A stretch of DNA of 53,469 nt from assembly GCA_017617805.1 (NCBI GenBank), contig JAFZVN010000088.1, positions 1 to 53,469 on the forward strand, written 5' to 3'. Shown here piece after piece: positions 26,645 through 36,188 of this stretch. Below the pieces are notes generated by a model. The model was not told the origin of the DNA. It worked only from the letters and a program-made list of their open reading frames with translations, and ran no database searches. This DNA is from Bacteroidaceae bacterium (GTDB taxonomy: Bacteria > Bacteroidota > Bacteroidia > Bacteroidales > Bacteroidaceae). The position numbers and the translations under genes were made by a program. Numbering within the stretch: position 1 is the first letter of the stretch; each line of letters opens with the position of its first letter.

Positions 26645-26717
26645 AGGTAGGAGTCACCAATCTTCAAAGATGAGTAACTCCTACCTAAAATGTTGATTTT
26701 TCAGGGTTCAGTCCCTG
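26645..26717 (-). terminator. Two hairpins downstream of galK, probable terminator
   Basis: On the minus strand, just past the galK stop, a 5-bp stem (26713-26717 with 26702-26706) is followed by AAAAAT, then a perfect 10-bp stem (26677-26686 with 26645-26654, 22-nt loop with a small inner stem) followed by TGTTTCTT. The second is the stronger candidate. It separates the galactose genes from the arabinose operon promoter. Confidence 0.6.
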
Positions 26718-26737
26718 TTTGAATAGCAACGGAATGC

Positions 26738-27904
26738 TTAACAAAGTTTGCGTGAACCGTCGCCAATCACCACGTCAATGACGATTGGTTTTTTGCCATA
26801 CTTCTCTTGGAACTTGGTGACAGCAGTCTTCACAAAGTTGTCGTAAAGTTCTTCTGCTACGAGGTTGATGGTGCACCCACCAAAACCACCGCCCATGATA
26901 CGTGAACCAGTCACAGAGCAATCCTTTGCGATGTCGTTAAGGAAGTCAAGTTCTTCGCAAGAAACCTCATACTCCTTCGAAAGGCCATAGTGTGTCTCGT
27001 ACATCTTCTGACCTACAGTCTCATAATCACCTTTCTCAAGTGCATCGCAGACAGCCAATACACGGTCTTTCTCACCTAGCACGAAAGTAGCACGCTTGAT
27101 GTCTTCTGCTGACACCTTACCCTCAATCTCCTTCAGTTCTTCCCAAGTAGCTTCACGAAGGGTTGTGATTTCCTTCTCTGGATGCAGCTCCTTGATGGCC
27201 TTTACGCAGTTCTCGCAAGAGCGGCGACGATCATTGTAAGGAGAACCCACGAGTTCATGCTTCACGCAAGAGTTGATGAGCACGAGCTTGTAACCCTTTG
27301 GATTCCATGGGAAGTATTCAAATTCACCAGAGCGGCAGTCAAGACGCATCAGGTTGCCCTTCTTTCCATGTACAGAAGCAAACTGATCCATGATACCGCA
27401 GTTCACGCCAATGTACTTGTGTTCAGTAGCCTGGCCAACTTTTGCAAGGGTCATCTTGTCAATCTTGTTGTCGCCGAAAAGGTCGTTGATGGCGAATGCA
27501 TAGCAGCTTTCGAGGGCTGCAGATGAAGACATACCAGCACCGTTAGGAACATCACCAGCAAAAGCTGTGTCAAAGCCCTGCACTGGAACGCCAAGTGCCA
27601 TCATCTCACGCACTACACCAAAGATGTAACGGAAGTGGCTGGCCTTTGGTCCCTTCTCATCGTCGATAGAGAACTCATCGTAGTCCTTCAGGTCGATAGA
27701 ATAAGCACGTACTGTGCGAGTGCCATTAGGACGAACCTCAGCAATCATGCCTTGTTCTACTGCGCCAGGGAACACGAAACCACCATTGTAGTCGGTGTGC
27801 TCACCAATGAGATTGATACGGCCAGGTGAAGCGTAAACTGAACCTGGCTCACCACCAAGATGCTTGATAAAACGAGTTCTTACGTCATCGATTTTTAATT
27901 TCAT
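26738..27904 (-). CDS. galK: Galactokinase
   Basis: A 388-residue GHMP-family kinase phosphorylating galactose to galactose-1-P in the cytosol (Leloir pathway). All motifs are present: the galactokinase signature 'PGRINLIGEHTDYNGG', the ATP loop 'GDVPNGAGMSSSAALE', 'GVNCGIMDQFASVHGKKG' with the catalytic Asp, and the C-terminal 'GSRIMGGGFGGCTINL'. Length is standard. It is the last gene of a minus-strand unit galM - sugar transporter - galK, 54 bp after the transporter. galT and galE are not in the window. Confidence 0.97.
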   Translation of the reverse strand: MKLKIDDVRTRFIKHLGGEPGSVYASPGRINLIGEHTDYNGGFVFPGAVEQGMIAEVRPNGTRTVRAYSIDLKDYDEFSIDDEKGPKASHFRYIFGVVREMMALGVPVQGFDTAFAGDVPNGAGMSSSAALESCYAFAINDLFGDNKIDKMTLAKVGQATEHKYIGVNCGIMDQFASVHGKKGNLMRLDCRSGEFEYFPWNPKGYKLVLINSCVKHELVGSPYNDRRRSCENCVKAIKELHPEKEITTLREATWEELKEIEGKVSAEDIKRATFVLGEKDRVLAVCDALEKGDYETVGQKMYETHYGLSKEYEVSCEELDFLNDIAKDCSVTGSRIMGGGFGGCTINLVAEELYDNFVKTAVTKFQEKYGKKPIVIDVVIGDGSRKLC

Positions 27905-27958
27905 AACTAATTTGGTTTTAATAGGTTATAAAGTTTTGTTTGTATTTTTAATTGATAT

Positions 27959-29188
27959 TTATTTTGAAAGTCCAATCTTTGAACCGAAGTTGCAGAACCA
28001 GAAGAGGTATGCATAGTAAACAAACATGAGGCACATGGCGATGATGACACCAGCAGCGTCAACCACAGCACCCATGATTGGCATCAAGGTGGCAGCACCA
28101 ATCACACCCACGTTGATGACACCAGAGGCAGCCTTGGTGTGAGGACCAAGTTCTTGCAAACCAAGATTGAAGACGAGCGGCCACATAACAGAATGGAAGA
28201 GGCCTGCTGCCAGCATGAGGTATATTCCAACCATTGAACTTGCTGTCAATAATGAAGCCACGATGCAAAGAGCGCCAAGACCGATGCAAGCGGTGAGCAG
28301 CGTACGAGGCTTAAATTTCGTAAGGATACCAGCACCGATGAATCGGCCAACCATCATACCACCCCAGTAGAACATCAGCAAGTTGGTGATGATGCTGGTG
28401 TCGTTCTGTCCGAGAGCCTGAAGGCGATAGGGAAGCATGGAAGGCACACCAATCTCAACACCCATGTACATGAAGATACCAAGGGCACCCAGCCATACGT
28501 GTGGGTACTTGAAGCAAGAGCTCTTATACTGTTTAACTTCGCCTGAAGCTTCTTCAGCCTGCTTACCTTCGTCAATCTTTGGAAGTTTGAGAACTACAAG
28601 AATAGCTGCAATCAGCAATGTGAAAATGCCAAGACCGAGGAATGGACCAGGCACAGCTTCTGGTTTTGGCTCCTGACCGGCGATAATCACGGTGGTGATG
28701 AAGATAGGCGCAACCGTTGTGGCTACAGAGTTCAGCGCTTGTGAAAGGGTCATGCGGAAAGCACCCTTCTCTGGTGAACCGAGTACCATCACGTAAGGAT
28801 TGGCCACATTTTGTAGCATCACGATACCCAATGCAACGACGGTCATGCTGCAAAGGAACACAGCGTAGATAGTTGCTTGGTCTTGGTCAAGTACCCCCTT
28901 GATACCGAGAGAGTTAATGATGAAACCAAGACCTACGACAGCCAAGCCCAGAATCATGGTGCTCTTGTAACCAATCTTGCTCATCAAGAGCGAAAATGGG
29001 ATGGCAAGTGCATAGGCGCCATAGAAGGCAGAGTTGACATACTGGCCTTGCTGAGCGTTAAGATTGAAAGCTTCTGAACAGAATGCTATCATAGAATTGT
29101 TCATCGTGGTCACGAATCCGATGAGGAAGCAGACAATGAACACTACAATCAATGCGAACGTGTAGTTCGGCGTTTGTTTTTGTGACAT
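27959..29188 (-). CDS. FHS-family MFS sugar transporter (glucose/galactose type)
   Basis: A 409-residue major facilitator protein with 12 predicted membrane segments. It resembles the fucose:proton / glucose-galactose (GluP/GlcP) FHS group: 'FLIGFVTTMNNSMIAFCSEA', 'QGQYVNSAFYGAYALAIPFS', 'VLGSPEKGAFRMTLSQALNS', 'YMGVEIGVPSMLPYRL' and 'GLFHSVMWPLVFNLGLQ'. It lies between galM and galK, so galactose or glucose is the likely substrate. A hairpin at 29239-29270 lies in the gap before it. Confidence 0.92.
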   Translation of the reverse strand: MSQKQTPNYTFALIVVFIVCFLIGFVTTMNNSMIAFCSEAFNLNAQQGQYVNSAFYGAYALAIPFSLLMSKIGYKSTMILGLAVVGLGFIINSLGIKGVLDQDQATIYAVFLCSMTVVALGIVMLQNVANPYVMVLGSPEKGAFRMTLSQALNSVATTVAPIFITTVIIAGQEPKPEAVPGPFLGLGIFTLLIAAILVVLKLPKIDEGKQAEEASGEVKQYKSSCFKYPHVWLGALGIFMYMGVEIGVPSMLPYRLQALGQNDTSIITNLLMFYWGGMMVGRFIGAGILTKFKPRTLLTACIGLGALCIVASLLTASSMVGIYLMLAAGLFHSVMWPLVFNLGLQELGPHTKAASGVINVGVIGAATLMPIMGAVVDAAGVIIAMCLMFVYYAYLFWFCNFGSKIGLSK

Positions 29189-29238
29189 AATTTTTTTATA
29201 AATTAAAATGGTTAGTTAATCGTCGAAAAAGCTACAAT

Positions 29239-29270
29239 CCCTCGCCCATGCAAAAATGCACGGACGAGGG
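29239..29270 (-). other. Intercistronic hairpin between galM and the sugar transporter gene
   Basis: ccctcg at 29239-29244 pairs with cgaggg at 29265-29270 with further pairing inside (tgca with tgca). It lies in the 93-bp gap after the galM stop. The minus strand continues GATTGTAGCTTTTTC, so the T-run is displaced; it could be a weak terminator or an mRNA-processing element. Confidence 0.45.
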
Positions 29271-29281
29271 GATCGTCTATT

Positions 29282-30370
29282 TTATTCTACACCAAACTTG
29301 TAGATGGTCTTCTGGGTGTATTTCTCACCAGGTTTGAGCACCGTTGATGGGAAGTAAGGACGGTTGGGCGAATCTGGGAAATGCTGACACTCGAAGCAGA
29401 TGCTGGAACGGCGTGGGAATGTGGCACCATTCTGTCCTGGATAGCCCGTTGCCCAGTTGTCTGAATACACCTGCACACCAGGCTCTGTTGTGTAGGTTTC
29501 AAGTGTGCGACCAGACTTTGGCTCTGTGAGGCGAACAGCAAAGGAAAGTTCACCAACTTCTTTTTTGTTGAGCACAAAGCAGTGGTCATAACCTGCTCCA
29601 TTCTTGATTTGCTCATTGTCTGCATCGATGTCTTTGCCTACTGCTTTGGGTGTACGGAAATCGAATGGAGTGCCTTCTACCTTCAGAATTTCACCTGTTG
29701 GGATGCTGGTATCATCGATTGGAATGTAGAAGTCTGCATTCATTTCCATAATCTGATCTTCGATGCTTGGTGTTGGGTTGGCAATGCCCTGGAGTGAGAA
29801 GAACGCATGGTGCGTAAGGTTGATGATGGTCTTCTTATTGGTCGTTGCCAAGTATTCGATAATCAGTTCGTTATCGTCTGTCCATGTGAACTCGACTGCA
29901 ATCTTCACTTCACCTGTGAAGCCTTCATGTCCATAAGGCAGCTTGATGTCGAGTGTGAGGTTTTGGTCGCCAGCTTGATAAGCTTCCCATACTTGTGCGT
30001 GAAGTCCTGTTGGACCACCATGCAAAGCGTTGGGGCCATTGTTGATCGCCAGTTGGTATTCCTTGCCGTTCAAGGTGAACTTACCCTTTGCAATACGGTT
30101 ACCAAAGCGACCGATGAGGGTAGAGAGATAAGGTTCTGGTGAATTGATGACATCATCGATGTTATCGTGTCCCTGAATGACATTGGCCACCTTGCCGTTC
30201 TTGTCTGGCACCATGATGGCGACAATGGCACCTCCATAGTTGGTGATGGATACTTCGTAGCCGTCTTTGTTGACGAGCGTGTAGAGGTCTGTCTTTTTGC
30301 CTTTCACTTCTTTTTGGAAGTTTTCGGGCTTCAGACCGCTGAGTTTTGGTTGGATTGTGCTCATACGCAA
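29282..30370 (-). CDS. galM: Aldose 1-epimerase (cytosolic GalM)
   Basis: A 362-residue GalM without a signal peptide, so probably cytosolic, interconverting alpha- and beta-galactose for galactokinase. Motifs: 'ITNYGGAIVAIMVPDKNG', 'GRFGNRIAKGKF', 'ALHGGPTGLHAQVWEA', 'NLTHHAFFSLQG' with the catalytic His, 'AGYDHCFVLN' and 'EPGVQVYSDNWATG'. The start could be the Met at 30370 or the Met two codons later. It heads the galactose unit galM - transporter - galK. It is clearly related to but distinct from the lipoprotein mutarotase of the arabinose operon. Confidence 0.94.
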   Translation of the reverse strand: MRMSTIQPKLSGLKPENFQKEVKGKKTDLYTLVNKDGYEVSITNYGGAIVAIMVPDKNGKVANVIQGHDNIDDVINSPEPYLSTLIGRFGNRIAKGKFTLNGKEYQLAINNGPNALHGGPTGLHAQVWEAYQAGDQNLTLDIKLPYGHEGFTGEVKIAVEFTWTDDNELIIEYLATTNKKTIINLTHHAFFSLQGIANPTPSIEDQIMEMNADFYIPIDDTSIPTGEILKVEGTPFDFRTPKAVGKDIDADNEQIKNGAGYDHCFVLNKKEVGELSFAVRLTEPKSGRTLETYTTEPGVQVYSDNWATGYPGQNGATFPRRSSICFECQHFPDSPNRPYFPSTVLKPGEKYTQKTIYKFGVE

Positions 30371-30519
30371 TGAAAAGTTTATTTTAAGTTATATAGTAGT
30401 CGATTGTAGATTGCTGAGGCATCGAATTTCGATTCTCATTGCAAATTAACTGAAAATATTTTAACTAAACGAACATTCTGGCAATTATTTTCAAGTTTTT
30501 TGATTTTTTGACAATTTAT

Positions 30520-31830
30520 TTAGGTTTTTATGCTCATTGTGAGCAAATCTGCAACAACAAAGCTACTTCCACCGACATAAATGAAGTCATTCGAGTTGGT
30601 ATCGTTTAAGGCAGCTTCATAGGCATCTTTCACGGTTGGATAGCTCTTGCCTTTCAAACCATATTGGAATGCGAGTTTTTGGATTTCTTCATGTGGTAAA
30701 GCACGTTTCACACTGGCTTGGCAGAAGTAATAAGTGGCTTCTTTGGGCATGATGGAAAGCACGCCACTGATGTCTTTGTCGTTGACCATACCAAAAACGA
30801 TCCGCATTGTGGCTCCCACATTATTTATTTTATAGGATACTTTTTTCAGCTGTTTCACAATCCAACGGAATCCTCCGATATTATGTCCTGTGTCGCATAC
30901 CACTTGAGGGGATTGTTGCAAGGTTTGCCATCTGCCCATTAGCCCTGTCATTTCACAAACATGGGAGAATCCGTTTCTCACATCTTCATCCGAGATGCTG
31001 AATCCTCGTTCTTTTAAGCGGCTCACAGCACAAAGAATCGTGTCTGCGTTTTTGTATTGACAGAAGCCACCAAGTTCTCCATGCAGCTTTCCATAATTCC
31101 TTGTTTGATAATCGATTCCTCCTTTTGTGCTGAACCGGTGTTTGATGACTTCCTTCTCGTTCTCAGCAAAGTAGATGGGGGCATTCATCTCCTGTGCCTT
31201 CTGTTCAAAGATAGGACGAGTTTCTTTCACCACCTCGCCAATTACCACAGGAATCCCCTGCTTGATGATACCCGCTTTCTCACCAGCAATTTTTGCTAAC
31301 GTGTTCCCTAAGAACATCACATGATCAAAACTGATGTTGGTGATGACACAGACTTCAGGCGTGATGATATTCGTGCAATCCAATCGACCTCCCAATCCAA
31401 CTTCCACTACAGCTACATCAACACCTTGTTCTGCAAAGTGTTTGAAGGCCATCGCCGTGGTTAGTTCAAAGAAGGATGGGTGTAAAGGTTCAAAGAAGGA
31501 ACGATGCTGCTCCACAAAGTTCACCACATAGCCTTCGCTGACCATTTCTCCGTTCACTCGGATTCTCTCCCTGAAATCCACCAGATGGGGTGAAGTGAAC
31601 AATCCCACTTTCAATCCAGATGCTTGCAAGATGGCTGCCAACGTATGTGAACAGGAACCTTTACCATTGGTTCCAGCCACATGCACCGTCTTGAATTGTT
31701 GGTGGGGATGTCCAAAATGGGCGTCTAATTGATGTGTATTGTAGAGTCCTTCCTTATACGCATCGCCTCCTACATGCTGAAACAAAGGAGCTGATGTGAA
31801 TAGGTAATTGATGGTTTCCTGATAATCCAT
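30520..31830 (-). CDS. folC: Folylpolyglutamate synthase / dihydrofolate synthase
   Basis: A 436-residue Mur-ligase-family enzyme that adds glutamate to dihydropteroate and to folates in the cytosol. Visible: the P-loop 'VHVAGTNGKGSCSHTLAA', 'GLFTSPHLVDFRERIRVNG', 'VAVVEVGLGGRLDCTNII', 'NISFDHVMFLGNTLAKIAGE' with the carbamylated-Lys region 'KAGIIKQGIPVV', and the C-terminal 'VCDTGHNIGGFRWIVKQL'. Full length. It is divergent from the sensor kinase gene and upstream of galM; the 149-bp gap to galM is AT-rich, with only a poor -7-like TTAATTTG at 30442-30449. Confidence 0.96.
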   Translation of the reverse strand: MDYQETINYLFTSAPLFQHVGGDAYKEGLYNTHQLDAHFGHPHQQFKTVHVAGTNGKGSCSHTLAAILQASGLKVGLFTSPHLVDFRERIRVNGEMVSEGYVVNFVEQHRSFFEPLHPSFFELTTAMAFKHFAEQGVDVAVVEVGLGGRLDCTNIITPEVCVITNISFDHVMFLGNTLAKIAGEKAGIIKQGIPVVIGEVVKETRPIFEQKAQEMNAPIYFAENEKEVIKHRFSTKGGIDYQTRNYGKLHGELGGFCQYKNADTILCAVSRLKERGFSISDEDVRNGFSHVCEMTGLMGRWQTLQQSPQVVCDTGHNIGGFRWIVKQLKKVSYKINNVGATMRIVFGMVNDKDISGVLSIMPKEATYYFCQASVKRALPHEEIQKLAFQYGLKGKSYPTVKDAYEAALNDTNSNDFIYVGGSSFVVADLLTMSIKT

Positions 31831-31908
31831 GAGGTCTTTGAATGTTATATTTTGTTACAAAGTTATGAATAAAACACAGAAAAAAAGAAGAAAACAAAAA
31901 AAATGTTT

Positions 31909-31916
31909 TACCTTTG
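31909..31916 (+). promoter_or_regulatory. Putative -7 box (TACCTTTG) of the sensor kinase gene
   Basis: TACCTTTG fits TANNTTTG exactly and lies 17 bp before the ATG at 31934. It falls inside the longer ORF beginning at 31829, which argues that 31934 is the true start. A -33 TTTG is not evident in the A-rich upstream stretch. Confidence 0.6.
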
Positions 31917-31933
31917 CACATATTATATCAATA

Positions 31934-34900
31934 ATGAGTAAGATATACCACATATTGCCAGCAATTATTGTGCAAGCTGTTCTCCTTTGCTTGGGTGCAT
32001 GTGGGAACGCTCCTGCTGTGGATCAAGACCAGATTGATTCGCTCAATATGCTGGCACATCGCACGAAGTACCAGTCGCTAGACAAAGCTTCTGCTTATGT
32101 GGATGAAGTGCTGACAAACCATGCGACTTCCTCTTATCATGATGGTCTCTATGAGGCTTGGTTGAACAAGGGTGATGTGTATGGCATGCGGATGGACTAT
32201 GATTCAGCGCAGATTTGTTATCAGAAGGTGCTGGAAGAATCGAACAATGAGTTGATTCGCAGCATCGCCGATGTCGATATGATGTCAGTGTGTCTGATGA
32301 CTTCGATGAATAAGGAGTTTTATGACTATCGGAGCGATGCCAACGAGTGTATGTTGAGTGTGGCAGAAGAATCGGGTGATATGACAGAGCACCAGAAGGC
32401 TTTGTGGAATGCTGTGCAGACTGACTATCATTATGTGTCTGTCAATTATTTCATCAAGATGCGTCAGGATGAAGAGGTGCGTGAAGAATTTGATTGGCTT
32501 GAACAGCACCAGTCTCTGTTTGAGGCTGACACCACTCAGCTTTCCGCCTACTTGTTCCTGAAATCTTTAAGTGGTGGTGGAGAGGGTAATCAGGAAGAGG
32601 CTGCGGATGAGATGCAACGCAATCTGATTCGTCTGCTTTCCATGAGTAAGCAGAGTGGTTGCACATATTTTGAAATATCTGCATTAAATGCTTTGGCGAA
32701 ATCCATCATGTCTGGAAGTGAGATGCGTCCTTCTCGATGGGTATTCATCGAGGAACTGGCGGGTGAGTTTGGCTTCTCGCCGCTCGATTTCAGATTGGCG
32801 AATCGCGCGCTTCGGTTGTCCAAAGAATATGGAAATGATTTTGTCCAGACCACAGCTTTAGTGACCTTGTCAGACTTTTACCTGCGACACAATCAAGATA
32901 GTTTGGCAGCTGTTCAGATGGAGTATGCTTTGCACCTGATCAACGAGAACCATCGACAGATGTGTCACCATATTCATGCAACGGAACAGCACGATACGCT
33001 GTATGCCTATTCTGATTATGAAGATACGCTTTCCACAGAGATGAAGTGGATTGCTGATCCAGATGTGGTGTCCGTTCCTGAATGGATGGCGATGGTGCGT
33101 GAGCAATTGAGTGTGGTGTATGGTGCGATGGGGTTGAAGGCTGAATCTGATTACAACCACAACATCTATTTCGATATCTTGGATGCGACCCGTCAGGATT
33201 TGCGTGTGTTTCAAGAAGAAGACCATCTGATGCGTGAAGAACACATCCTCAATTTCCTGTTGTGGGGCTTTGTGTTGGCCATTGTGCTGCTTGTCTGGAT
33301 GCTGTATGTGTATAACAAACGCAGCCGTGCAGAGTACCATAAGAAAGTGGATAAGCTGAGTCAGGTGATTGAAGTGTGCAAGCATTTGTCCTCTGCACTT
33401 TCTGAGGAGGTTGAGGATGAAGCGGATTTGAATGCTGCTTTGCACAAGATTGCTGATGCGGATGTGGAGAAGCTCTTTCCGCAAGTGAAGGGGATGGATT
33501 GGACGCAGGTGAGCATCAAGTTCATGAAGGGTCTTGACCGTGAACTCTTCCATGTCCTTCTGGTCTTCTACGATTGGATGAAGCAGAAGGGATTGCTGTA
33601 TATCCGTTTTGCGGAACAGGAACGTCAATTGGAGAATGAAACTTATCTTTTCGAAAAGCGGTTGGAGGAGAACAAACGTCTCTATATTGAAAAGTTGACG
33701 TCCATGTCCATCGTTAATGGCATCACGCCTTTCCTTGATCGTGCCTTACATGAGGTGAATAAGTTGAAGACGGACAAGGCTCTTTCAGTAGAGCAGGTGC
33801 GTGAACGTTTTGGCTATTTGAGCGAGTTGATTGACAAAATCAACTACTACAATGATGTGTTGGGACATTGGGTGAAGATTCGTCAAGGTGTGGTGACGCT
33901 CAACATCGGGAATTTTGCCTTGCAGCCTTTGTTTGACACCTTAAAGAAAGGTGCTCGAACTTTCGATGCCAAGGGCGTGTCGCTGGCGGTGAACGATACG
34001 GAGAGTGTTGTAAAAGCCGACAAGTCCCTCACGCTCTTCATGATGAACACATTGCTCGACAATGCTAGGAAATATACCCCTCAGGGTGGAAAGGTGGAAC
34101 TTTGTGCTGAAGAGACAGCTGACTACGTGGAGGTGTCTGTGAAAGACACAGGACATGGAATGTCGGCAGAGGATGTCGATACGTTGAACAATGCCAAGGT
34201 CTATGATTCGAGCAAGATTGGCACCATTGGAGAGAATGCGTCAGACATCAAGCAGAACAAAGGTTTTGGCTTTGGTTTGATGAATTGCAAAGGAATCATA
34301 GGCAAGTACAAGAAGACCAATGCCTTGTTCAGCGTGTGTGAGTTTGGTGTTGAGAGTGAGGTGGGGAAGGGGAGCCGTTTCTTCTTCCGATTGCCCAAGG
34401 GTGTCTTGAAAACCCTGATGTGTGTGGTGATGCTCTTGCTGGGTGGTTCACTCCATGCCGAAGACCATTTCGCGCAGGCTAATGTTTATGCTGACAGCAT
34501 ATTTAGTGCCAATGTGTCTGGACGTTATGAAGAGGCTGTTATCTATGCTGATTCTGCTATCCAATGCTTCAACCAATATTATTTGGAACAGGTGCCATCA
34601 GGCAAGCATCTGATGCAGTTGGAGGGAAAAGATATGGCAGAACTCGAATGGTGGAAGTCTAGCTTAGATGCCGATTATGATTTGATTATCACCATCCGAA
34701 ACGAGGTGGCCATCGCTGCGTTGGCGTTGAATCGTAATAGTTTGTATCATTACAACACAGAGGTCTTTACTCGATTGTACAAGATGACCAGTACTGATCC
34801 CACCTTGGAGGAGTATTGTAATCACATCAAGATGACCAATCGCAACAAAAAGACCACTGTAATCCTTTTGGGCATCCTGATTTTCTTTGTCATTGCTGCT

Positions 34901-36133
34901 TACTTCTTCCTCTATTATCGCAACAATCAGTTGTTTGTGTTCAATTTGAGGCAATTCATTCAGTTGAACAACAACGTGTTCACTTCCACGAGAGAGACCT
35001 TGCCAGGTGTACTGCATCAGAGTCTTTCTGACATCAAGATGGCCGACACGGTAGGGATGATGTATCCATCAAATGACCATGCGGGCCACTTCAAATTCCA
35101 TTTCACAGGACTGGAGGCCGAGCGCAATGTGTATGAGAGCATGATGCAGTCGGCCTATATGCAAAAAGATGTGATGACCAGTGCAAACGGACATTTCCAT
35201 GCATATCCGCTCTTTATGCCTGGGTCGAAAGACACGTTGATTGGTGTGATGGGTGTTCGTTTCAACGATGGGAAGTTGACGGATGAGGAGTCGCTCATCA
35301 TGGATTTGGTGGCGCAGTTCATGAGTATTCATGCGTATTTCTCCCACTATAAGGTAGGCGAGATGCGTGAATTGATAGAATTGAAGCAGGACGAACGGAT
35401 GCGAGCTGACAATGAGCAGCAGAAAGTGTATGTGCGCAACCAGATTATGGACAATTGTCTTTCCACCCTGAAGCATGAGACGATGTACTATCCGAATCGA
35501 ATCAAGCAATTGGTGGATGCGGCTTTGAATCAATCTGATATATCGATTGATGAAGCTACCATCGCCGATATTGACGAACTGATGACCTACTACAAGGACA
35601 TCTTCACTATCCTGAGTGCTTGTGCAGGCAAACAGGTGGAGATGGTACTCTTCAAGCGCACGAAACTCTCAGCGCAGACCATTGGTGAGATGGCAACCCT
35701 CTCCTTCAAGAAATGGCAGAAGAAAGAGCGTACGAAGACTATGTTCATTGTGGCATCTCCGCAGGGCATACAGATTCAAGGAGATAAGATTTTCCTCCAA
35801 ACCCTTATTGACCAGATTCTCTCACTCTATTTCGAGCATCAGTCAGGTGGAGATTTGCGCTTGGATTTTGAAGAGTTGGATGGATTTGCTAAATTTGCGT
35901 TCACAGATACAGCTTATCGATATGATGAAGCAGAGATTCCTCAGCTCTTCTACATCGATCATGTGAAGTATGATGGAAAGAATGATACGCTTTCTGGGGC
36001 GCAATACATGATCAGCCGCCAAGTCATCAGGGAGCATGATGCTTACTCGCCCAATAGGGGTTGTCGCATCTATGTGGAGAACACATCTGATGGGAAAGGC
36101 TCCAGTTTCATCTTCACCTTGCCAACGATTTAA
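31934..36133 (+). CDS. Two-module membrane sensor histidine kinase (DUF5112/DUF5113-like), lipoprotein
   Basis: A 1399-residue protein starting with a lipoprotein signal (L20-G-A-C23), followed by a helical TPR-like periplasmic sensor. TM1 (about 438-460) leads to kinase half 1: a helix around 591-611 with no H-E-x-x-P box (only H606), then a full HATPase with N-box 'NTLLDNARKYTP' (about 705), G1 'DTGHGM' (738) and G2 'GFGFGL' (777). TM2 (824-842) returns to the periplasm for a second short helical sensor, and TM3 (976-996) leads to half 2: a GAF-like region, an H-box-like 'LKHETMYYPNRI' (His1181), and an ATPase-like domain lacking the N-box Asn and DxGxG ('TDTAYR'). The ORF could start at 31829, but signal peptide and promoter support 31934. 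The next gene encodes the likely partner response regulator. DUF names are from memory. Confidence 0.82.
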   Translation: MSKIYHILPAIIVQAVLLCLGACGNAPAVDQDQIDSLNMLAHRTKYQSLDKASAYVDEVLTNHATSSYHDGLYEAWLNKGDVYGMRMDYDSAQICYQKVLEESNNELIRSIADVDMMSVCLMTSMNKEFYDYRSDANECMLSVAEESGDMTEHQKALWNAVQTDYHYVSVNYFIKMRQDEEVREEFDWLEQHQSLFEADTTQLSAYLFLKSLSGGGEGNQEEAADEMQRNLIRLLSMSKQSGCTYFEISALNALAKSIMSGSEMRPSRWVFIEELAGEFGFSPLDFRLANRALRLSKEYGNDFVQTTALVTLSDFYLRHNQDSLAAVQMEYALHLINENHRQMCHHIHATEQHDTLYAYSDYEDTLSTEMKWIADPDVVSVPEWMAMVREQLSVVYGAMGLKAESDYNHNIYFDILDATRQDLRVFQEEDHLMREEHILNFLLWGFVLAIVLLVWMLYVYNKRSRAEYHKKVDKLSQVIEVCKHLSSALSEEVEDEADLNAALHKIADADVEKLFPQVKGMDWTQVSIKFMKGLDRELFHVLLVFYDWMKQKGLLYIRFAEQERQLENETYLFEKRLEENKRLYIEKLTSMSIVNGITPFLDRALHEVNKLKTDKALSVEQVRERFGYLSELIDKINYYNDVLGHWVKIRQGVVTLNIGNFALQPLFDTLKKGARTFDAKGVSLAVNDTESVVKADKSLTLFMMNTLLDNARKYTPQGGKVELCAEETADYVEVSVKDTGHGMSAEDVDTLNNAKVYDSSKIGTIGENASDIKQNKGFGFGLMNCKGIIGKYKKTNALFSVCEFGVESEVGKGSRFFFRLPKGVLKTLMCVVMLLLGGSLHAEDHFAQANVYADSIFSANVSGRYEEAVIYADSAIQCFNQYYLEQVPSGKHLMQLEGKDMAELEWWKSSLDADYDLIITIRNEVAIAALALNRNSLYHYNTEVFTRLYKMTSTDPTLEEYCNHIKMTNRNKKTTVILLGILIFFVIAAYFFLYYRNNQLFVFNLRQFIQLNNNVFTSTRETLPGVLHQSLSDIKMADTVGMMYPSNDHAGHFKFHFTGLEAERNVYESMMQSAYMQKDVMTSANGHFHAYPLFMPGSKDTLIGVMGVRFNDGKLTDEESLIMDLVAQFMSIHAYFSHYKVGEMRELIELKQDERMRADNEQQKVYVRNQIMDNCLSTLKHETMYYPNRIKQLVDAALNQSDISIDEATIADIDELMTYYKDIFTILSACAGKQVEMVLFKRTKLSAQTIGEMATLSFKKWQKKERTKTMFIVASPQGIQIQGDKIFLQTLIDQILSLYFEHQSGGDLRLDFEELDGFAKFAFTDTAYRYDEAEIPQLFYIDHVKYDGKNDTLSGAQYMISRQVIREHDAYSPNRGCRIYVENTSDGKGSSFIFTLPTI

Positions 36134-36188
36134 GAATTGAAAAATTTAAGAATTGAAAAGATAAAACGACTTAAATATAAACAACAAC

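Noticed and set aside
31829-31933. N-terminal extension of the sensor kinase ORF
   Set aside because: It is Lys-rich, contains the -7 box TACCTTTG, and would hide the lipoprotein signal that starts at 31934.
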